This document shows positions 6,539-11,013 of a stretch of DNA of 11,013 nt, one piece after another. A program made the translations under genes and the position numbers. Each line of letters begins with the position of its first letter. Position 1 is the first letter of the stretch. Origin of the DNA: Chitinophagaceae bacterium (GTDB lineage Bacteria > Bacteroidota > Bacteroidia > Chitinophagales > Chitinophagaceae); NCBI GenBank assembly GCA_947472635.1, contig CANJDY010000059.1:1-11013 (forward strand), read 5' to 3'. Under the pieces are notes generated by a model. The model saw only the letters and a list, made by a program, of their open reading frames with translations. It was not told where the DNA came from and did not search any database.

Positions 6539-7639
6539 TTAGGCAAGTTTAAAAACTTTGCCCGGTAGGCTAAGGAGTACGCCCTGCATTTCGAGTGAAA
6601 GCAGCGCTTCGGCAACCATACTGCTGTTGAGGCCCGATTTAAAATACAATTGGTCAATTTGGATACTTTCCTGACTTTGCAGAAGGGCGTAAATAATTTT
6701 TTCATTTTCGGTTAGCTCAATGAATAGTTCCCTTTGTTTTTTTGGCAGAATTCTTTTTTGCTCATTCCAGTTCATCATTTCCTTTAGGTCGGCTGCGCAA
6801 GTGAGTAATGAGGCCTTGTTTGTTCTGATCAAATAATTGCATCCTTCACTTTTGCTATCGTTGGTTCTACCGGGTATGGCAAATACATCTTTATGATAGC
6901 TATTGCCTAATTCTGCCGTGATGAGTGAGCCTCCTTTTTTCCCACTTTCTATCACCAATACCGCATCACAGATGCCGGCTACAATCCTGTTTCTTTTTGG
7001 AAAATTTTGTTTATCCGGGTTGGTTTCACTTCTGAATTCAGTGAGCAATCCACCCTTTGTTACGAGTTGTTTTGCAAGGGTTTTATTTTGGATTGGATAA
7101 ATCCTGTCGAGTCCGTGTGCGAGTACACCCACCGTGGGCAAGTTATTTTTAAGAGCGGCTTTGTGGGCGATGGTATCAATGCCAAATGCCAGTCCACTTA
7201 CCACTACAATATTTTCCTCCTGTAATTCTTCCAGCAATTTTTCGCAAATCGATTTGCCGTAGTCAGAATAATTACGGGTACCTACAATTGAAATAATTTT
7301 TGCGTGATTTAAATTTGTATTGCCCCGGTAGTAGAGGAGTACCGGACTATCGTAGCAATGAAGCAGTCGTTGCGGATAATTTTTATCTGTTAAAAAAAGC
7401 GGGGTGATTTTGTATTTTTCAATAAATTTTATTTCGGATTCACAGCGTTGGAAATTGTTAAAATTTTTAATGCTGCTTGCCCTTACAGAGCCGATTCCAT
7501 CCATATTTTCGAGATCCTTTTTTTTTGCGCTGAAAATTGACTGTGCAGTGCCGTATCGGTTTACCAGTGCTTTGGCATGGATATCTCCGATATTTGGAAC
7601 CAAGGTTAGGGCAACTTGGTGTAGCAGTTCATCTGTCAT
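6539..7639 (-). CDS. dprA: DNA processing protein DprA
   Basis: A 366-residue DprA (Smf). It loads RecA onto incoming single-stranded DNA and protects it during natural transformation. Order of domains: an N-terminal helix-hairpin-helix/SAM-like part (1-55, with IGDIHAKALVNRYG and MDGIGSVRAS); the Rossmann core with SIVGTRNYSDYG (117-128), SGLAFGIDTIAHKAAL (148-163), the NFPKRNRIVAG loop (212-222), ESGKKGGSLITAELG (231-245) and AIPGR...EGCNYLI (254-271); and a C-terminal winged-helix-like DprA_WH (about 310-366). Length is normal. ATG 7639 is preferred over TTG 7663, since the protein family begins near TDELLHQVAL and the TTG falls inside a candidate -7 box. It is downstream of the PorE-like gene by 83 nt on the same strand, but looks separately promoted. 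Confidence 0.95.
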   Translation of the reverse strand: MTDELLHQVALTLVPNIGDIHAKALVNRYGTAQSIFSAKKKDLENMDGIGSVRASSIKNFNNFQRCESEIKFIEKYKITPLFLTDKNYPQRLLHCYDSPVLLYYRGNTNLNHAKIISIVGTRNYSDYGKSICEKLLEELQEENIVVVSGLAFGIDTIAHKAALKNNLPTVGVLAHGLDRIYPIQNKTLAKQLVTKGGLLTEFRSETNPDKQNFPKRNRIVAGICDAVLVIESGKKGGSLITAELGNSYHKDVFAIPGRTNDSKSEGCNYLIRTNKASLLTCAADLKEMMNWNEQKRILPKKQRELFIELTENEKIIYALLQSQESIQIDQLYFKSGLNSSMVAEALLSLEMQGVLLSLPGKVFKLA

Positions 7640-7660
7640 CAGGTAGAAGGTAGGTGATAT

Positions 7661-7668
7661 CAAATATA
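7661..7668 (-). promoter_or_regulatory. Candidate Bacteroidota -7 box for dprA
   Basis: On the minus strand this reads TATATTTG, a full match to the Bacteroidota -7 consensus TAnnTTTG. It lies 21 nt upstream of ATG 7639, which would leave a short 5' untranslated region of roughly 15 nt. No clear -33 TTTG is present, so the call rests on the -7 box and position. Confidence 0.35.
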
Positions 7669-7722
7669 AATAATATTTAATACATAAGCTACCCTAATTT
7701 TATTTCGACAAGTGTAATCTAC

Positions 7723-9651
7723 TTAGGGATTGGGCTGATTACTAATTACGGTCATTTCTGTTCTCCGGTTGGATTCCCTTCCTTTTTCTGTGGTGTTATC
7801 GGAAATGGGTTGGTTTTCGCCCATGCCTTTTGATTGTAACCGGTCTTTTGAAATAAGCTTACTGGCTAGAATGTAGCGAATCACCGATTCGGCTCTACCA
7901 TTGGAAAGTAATTCATTATCTGCCGCCCTTCCTACATTGTCGGTATGTCCGGTAATTAATATTTTTAGCAGGGGATTTTCTTTTAGTAATTGGATTACTT
8001 TATTTAATTCTACTGTTGACTCCTGTTTTAACTCAGTTCTTTTACTGTCAAAGAAAATATTTTTTAAAACGATTACTGCTCCAGCCTCAATGGGTTGAAG
8101 GGGGATATTTGCAGTGAAAATTGAATCAATCGACCGGTCATTCAAATTATAATTTTCAGAATAAAACAGGTATCCTTTTCTATTCACATTGAATGCATAG
8201 TCATTGCCAACTGGAAGTGTAGTCAAAAAATTTCCGGTTTCATCTGTCTGTACTTTGCTGATGAGTTGACCACTATTTATGTTTGTTAGTTCAACGGAGG
8301 AGGGTAGTCCATTTTTATTTTTTGCATCAAACACCTGTCCTTTCACCCACAATATTTTTGGAGGTTGTAGATCTTGTCTTAATTGAAAGCGATAAAGATC
8401 AAGGCCGGCAATACTATTTCCACGGTCACTGGCATAATAGGCGGTTTTGCCATCTGCGGCTACAATCAGCGATCCTTCTTCATCAATGGTATTGATTGGA
8501 TAACCAAGATTTTCCGCATCGCTCCAGGTGCTGTCATTCAATTTTTTTGACAAAAAAAGGTCTGCTTCTCCATACCCTGGATGGCCGGTGCTATTAAAAA
8601 AAAGGGTTTGATTATCTGCATACATAAATGGGCAACCTTCATCACCGCTACTATTCACCACAGGACCAAGGTTTTTAGCCTTAGTCCATTTCCCTTTTAT
8701 AGTTCGGTGAGTCACCCAGATATCTTTACCACCATATCCACCTGGCTGGTTGCTGCTAAAATAGATGGCCTGTTTATCGGGAGATAAAGAAGGCGAAGAC
8801 TCCCAAAAATCGGTATTCACCATTGGTCCTAGATTTTCAGCTTCACTCCATCCCTGTTTGGTTTTAAAAGAAATATAGAGGTCGCAGCTACCATATCCTT
8901 CGGGATAATTGCATCCGGTAAAAATGATACAGGTTCCATCCTGAGAAATATTTTGGGCCCCCTCGTTTTGATCGGTATTTACTTTTCCTTCCAGTGGCTG
9001 GGCCTTGCTCCATTTACCATCGGTTAAATCGGATTCATAAAAATCTTCATCACCCTTAATACGTCGAGTAAAGATGAGCTTTTTACCATCAATGGTCAGT
9101 GAAGGAAAATATTCTAGCGCGTTTGAATTGATAGCATCCCCCAAATTTTGTGGCGCAAAAACATATTGGCTGAGGGGGTGTTTTTTTTCGAACGCTAGGG
9201 CAAATTCGTATACTCCTTTGCGATAGTTTCCCGCCCGAATACTTTGTGAATTGAGCCCTTCGGATTGTAAAAAACGGTTGACGGCATGGAGGGCTTTTTG
9301 AAATTGCCCTAAGCCTGCCTGCGAAATGGAATAAGGAAGCAGGTAGTTGATGGAGTAAACCGAGTCCAGCTGGAAGCCTTTTTCAAAATCAATTACTGAG
9401 GAGTCGTATTTTTTGAGATTGGCATAAATGCCGGCCCTAGATAAAAAGGCATCTACAAATGTGGGTTCTAGCTTAATTGCCTGGTTGATTTTTGCAATGG
9501 CCACTTCATATTGTTGGTCTTGCGCCGCATCATAGGCCTGTGCATAGAGGATGCCTGCCTTCTTATTTACCTTTTCAGGATTGTACCATTGGCTAAAGCC
9601 AAAGAAGGGCAAAGTAAGCAAGACAAATAGTAGGCTGTTTTTTTGAAGCAT
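7723..9651 (-). CDS. PorE-like TPR / PD40 beta-propeller / OmpA peptidoglycan-binding protein
   Basis: A 642-residue envelope protein. Signal peptide 1-21 ends GFSQ, with no lipobox cysteine. TPR helices follow at about 30-130. Five PD40 blades are seen near 180-200, 229-246, 283-301, 336-354 and 391-410, most preceded by the repeated phrase [GQ]xW[ST]xAxxLGxxVNT. A carboxypeptidase-regulatory-like beta domain is at 436-505 (KGQVFDAKNKNGLPSSVEL). The OmpA C-terminal domain is at about 527-636, with FFDSKRTEL, TGHTDNVG (567-574), LLSNGRAESV and NRRTEM, including the D571 and R629-type residues that bind meso-diaminopimelate. This order matches PorE of the type IX secretion system, which anchors parts of the machine to peptidoglycan, but Bacteroidota carry several paralogues and no por genes are seen here. 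ATG 9651 gives a clean signal peptide; ATG 9669 would add six residues. Confidence 0.9.
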   Translation of the reverse strand: MLQKNSLLFVLLTLPFFGFSQWYNPEKVNKKAGILYAQAYDAAQDQQYEVAIAKINQAIKLEPTFVDAFLSRAGIYANLKKYDSSVIDFEKGFQLDSVYSINYLLPYSISQAGLGQFQKALHAVNRFLQSEGLNSQSIRAGNYRKGVYEFALAFEKKHPLSQYVFAPQNLGDAINSNALEYFPSLTIDGKKLIFTRRIKGDEDFYESDLTDGKWSKAQPLEGKVNTDQNEGAQNISQDGTCIIFTGCNYPEGYGSCDLYISFKTKQGWSEAENLGPMVNTDFWESSPSLSPDKQAIYFSSNQPGGYGGKDIWVTHRTIKGKWTKAKNLGPVVNSSGDEGCPFMYADNQTLFFNSTGHPGYGEADLFLSKKLNDSTWSDAENLGYPINTIDEEGSLIVAADGKTAYYASDRGNSIAGLDLYRFQLRQDLQPPKILWVKGQVFDAKNKNGLPSSVELTNINSGQLISKVQTDETGNFLTTLPVGNDYAFNVNRKGYLFYSENYNLNDRSIDSIFTANIPLQPIEAGAVIVLKNIFFDSKRTELKQESTVELNKVIQLLKENPLLKILITGHTDNVGRAADNELLSNGRAESVIRYILASKLISKDRLQSKGMGENQPISDNTTEKGRESNRRTEMTVISNQPNP

Positions 9652-9942
9652 GTTAAGATGAATTACCATTGATTATCATTCATCCATTGAAGATATAACG
9701 AAATGGTCTTACTTATATAAATGGTCTGTTAAAGTGTTAAATTATTTTGGAAAAAGATGGATGACGATTTTGAAAAAAATAAGGCGTTGAATTGTAAGGT
9801 ATTAAATTTTGAAAAACCGAAATGGCCAGGTTTGACTAGATTTCTGGGGGTGTTTTCCTCAAGAAGTTTTTTTTTACGATTAAAAGTGATTAAATTTAAT
9901 ATACCTTATACAACCCACAAAGGACTTATTAAAAATAAAATT
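9652..9942. other. Divergent intergenic region between the PorE-like gene and the exported-protein gene
   Basis: About 290 nt. It must hold promoters for both directions. I see a direct repeat (9701-9727) and a tandem TGTTAAA pair (9727-9733 and 9735-9741), but no full TAnnTTTG box. An in-frame extension of the plus-strand gene back to ATG 9757 exists; it is low in complexity and places a signal peptide inside the protein, so I do not count it as coding. Confidence 0.5.
9701..9727. promoter_or_regulatory. Direct repeat AAATGGTCT-N9-AAATGGTCT, candidate operator
   Basis: Two identical 9-bp copies (9701-9709 and 9719-9727) are separated by 9 bp (TACTTATAT), giving an 18-bp period. The pair lies about 50-75 nt upstream of the PorE-like ATG, where a response-regulator-type site would sit. 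No regulator is identifiable here. Confidence 0.35.
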
Positions 9943-10515
9943 ATGAAAAATAAAAAATGTGTTTTGTCCTGTCTGATTATTCTGTTAACCGGGGTGATTT
10001 ATTTTTCCGGACAAGCTCAGCAAAAAAATGACAATCATCGCGCTAACTTTTCTGGCGAATGGAAATCCAAAGAGTCGATAAGTATGGGCGGAAATATTGT
10101 TTGCTCATATGGCGAGGGTGATCGTATGCTCTCTAAAACAATGAAAATAGCAGAGCGGGCAGATTTTCTAACCATAGAAATACCCAACTCTTCGCCTGAC
10201 GCAGCGCTGTCTAAAAGCCGGGAGAAACTGCCCTTCGACGGTAAAGAAAGCCAAATTAATCATGGCCGGGAAAGAGGAAAGAAGTTTACCGTAAAGTTAT
10301 CAGCTGATGGACAAACTATGACTATTAACTCAATAGTACACCTGATTACCCCCACTCCAAATAATACAAATGTTCAGGAACAAGCATTTGTTTACGTAAA
10401 TGAGGTTTGGAAGTTGAGCAATGATGGTAAGTCTATTACTGTTCAGGCCAATGCAAAATCAACCCTATTTGAAGAAGAGCGTTCCTGGGAGACGGTATTC
10501 GATAAAACCAATTAG
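9943..10515 (+). CDS. Small exported protein, unknown function (FSGTWKL-like)
   Basis: A 190-residue protein with a clear signal peptide (MKNKK, then VLSCLIILLTGVIYFSG, cleavage after about AQA at 24-26). The mature part begins NFSGEWKSKES and ends VWKLSNDGKSITV ... SWETVFDK, matching a recurrent Bacteroidota/Acidobacteriota pattern 'FSGTWKL... WxLSxDGKxLTV', beta-rich and lipocalin-like in appearance. Its role is not known. ATG 9943 is chosen because the signal peptide starts there; the frame stays open back to ATG 9757. It is the only plus-strand gene, divergent from the PorE-like gene and convergent with queE, so it is a one-gene transcript, ending near a hairpin pair. Confidence 0.78.
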   Translation: MKNKKCVLSCLIILLTGVIYFSGQAQQKNDNHRANFSGEWKSKESISMGGNIVCSYGEGDRMLSKTMKIAERADFLTIEIPNSSPDAALSKSREKLPFDGKESQINHGRERGKKFTVKLSADGQTMTINSIVHLITPTPNNTNVQEQAFVYVNEVWKLSNDGKSITVQANAKSTLFEEERSWETVFDKTN

Positions 10516-10612
10516 TATTAAAAAGATACTACTAAAATTCGGGGAGGCTTTGTAGCGAGACGAGATTTGATCTCGGTCCGCCGCTGGAGGATATGAACTT
10601 TGACTAAAGAAT
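10516..10612. other. Convergent intergenic spacer
   Basis: This 97-nt spacer separates the 3' ends of the exported-protein gene and queE. It holds a GC-rich hairpin pair in AT-rich surroundings and no gene. Confidence 0.55.
10561..10591. repeat. Two adjacent hairpins, REP-like element or bidirectional terminator
   Basis: CGAGAT-TTG-ATCTCG (10561-10575) is a perfect 6-bp stem with a 3-nt loop. Next to it, TCCGCC-GCT-GGAGGA (10577-10591) is a near-perfect stem with one G/A mismatch. No T-tract follows on either strand, so a classic intrinsic terminator is not supported. Position between convergent genes and GC-rich composition fit a dispersed intergenic repeat. Confidence 0.45.
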
Positions 10613-11013
10613 TTATGGCACATTGATATATTTGTGAATTTGTAGGGATAGTTCCCATTGGGGATGTTGTTTGATATAGTCTATAATCAACGGAGTGATG
10701 ATAGCGGCTTTATCCCATTCAGGTTGCAGGTACAATTTGCATTCCGGTGATACGAGGGCAGCATATTGCTCTGCCCATTTAAAATCCGATTCATTGAATA
10801 CCACTACTTTTAGTTCATTGGCAAAAGGAACTACTTCGGGTAGGGGAGATTTGAATTTTTTCGGCGATAAGCAAATCCAATCCCAAGTGCCGCTCAGAGG
10901 GTGTGCCCCCGAGGTTTCAATATTGGTTTCAAATCCTTTTTCTTTTAGCGCTTTGGTTAATTGAGTAAGATCATGCATCAAGGGTTCTCCACCGGTGATT
11001 ACTACTAAGCCTG
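10613..11013 (-). CDS. queE: 7-carboxy-7-deazaguanine synthase QueE, N-terminus cut off
   Basis: The window's right edge removes the 5' end; 133 residues are visible. QueE is a radical SAM enzyme that converts 6-carboxytetrahydropterin to 7-carboxy-7-deazaguanine, on the route to preQ0 and queuosine in tRNA. The visible part contains the SAM-binding VVITGGEPLMHDL, NIETSGAHPLSG, the LSPKKFKSPLP stretch, the LQPEWDK segment, and the diagnostic C-terminus PQWELSLQIHKYINVP. The CX3CX2C iron-sulfur motif lies outside the window. The codon TTG at 10981 is an internal leucine of GGEPLM, not a start. Confidence 0.93.
   Translation of the reverse strand, partial: GLVVITGGEPLMHDLTQLTKALKEKGFETNIETSGAHPLSGTWDWICLSPKKFKSPLPEVVPFANELKVVVFNESDFKWAEQYAALVSPECKLYLQPEWDKAAIITPLIIDYIKQHPQWELSLQIHKYINVP

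Noticed and set aside
7640..7663. TTG start for dprA
   Set aside because: Overlaps the candidate -7 box and adds residues not typical of DprA.
9757..9942. 62-codon N-terminal extension of the exported protein
   Set aside because: Would bury a clear signal peptide in mid-protein; composition is low-complexity and unlike coding sequence.
1..11013. CRISPR arrays, tRNA or rRNA genes, insertion sequences
   Set aside because: I saw no regular repeat-spacer pattern, cloverleaf, transposase or terminal inverted repeats.

Overview
This AT-rich window looks like chromosomal DNA from a member of the Bacteroidota. A Chitinophagaceae-like or flavobacterial relative is my guess. The reasons are the near absence of Shine-Dalgarno sequences, the PorE-like TPR / beta-propeller / OmpA protein, the 'SQ'/'AQ' signal-peptide ends, and a TAnnTTTG-type -7 box. 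Both end genes are cut by the window. All genes except one are on the minus strand, so transcription runs mainly from high to low coordinates.

Right part (about 6.5-11 kb). A partial queE (queuosine precursor pathway) faces a small exported protein of unknown role. A GC-rich pair of hairpins sits between their 3' ends. The exported protein is divergent from a large PorE-like envelope protein (TPR, five PD40 blades, a carboxypeptidase-regulatory-like domain, OmpA C-terminal domain). Next come the DNA-uptake/recombination mediator dprA and, after a spacer full of palindromes, a RimJ/RimL-type GNAT acetyltransferase.

Left part (1-5725) is the most interesting. Five closely spaced minus-strand genes read in this order: a tiny PqqD-like protein (RiPP recognition element fold), an ATP-grasp ligase, a fold-III PLP decarboxylase related to diaminopimelate and ornithine decarboxylases, an inner-membrane urea-transporter-family protein fused to an M23 (LytM) peptidase domain, and an exported TPR protein that becomes an outer-membrane beta-barrel. 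Gaps are 18, 39 and about 38 nt, and the last pair overlaps by 22 nt, so this reads as one operon. No precursor peptide is visible.

How they may work together (inference only): the small RRE-like protein presents or primes a substrate, the ATP-grasp enzyme ligates it, and the PLP enzyme makes or trims an amine. The transporter-peptidase fusion and the barrel protein then link the product or its signal to the cell wall and outer membrane. I do not recognise this combination as a characterised pathway. It is the main candidate for an undescribed system here.
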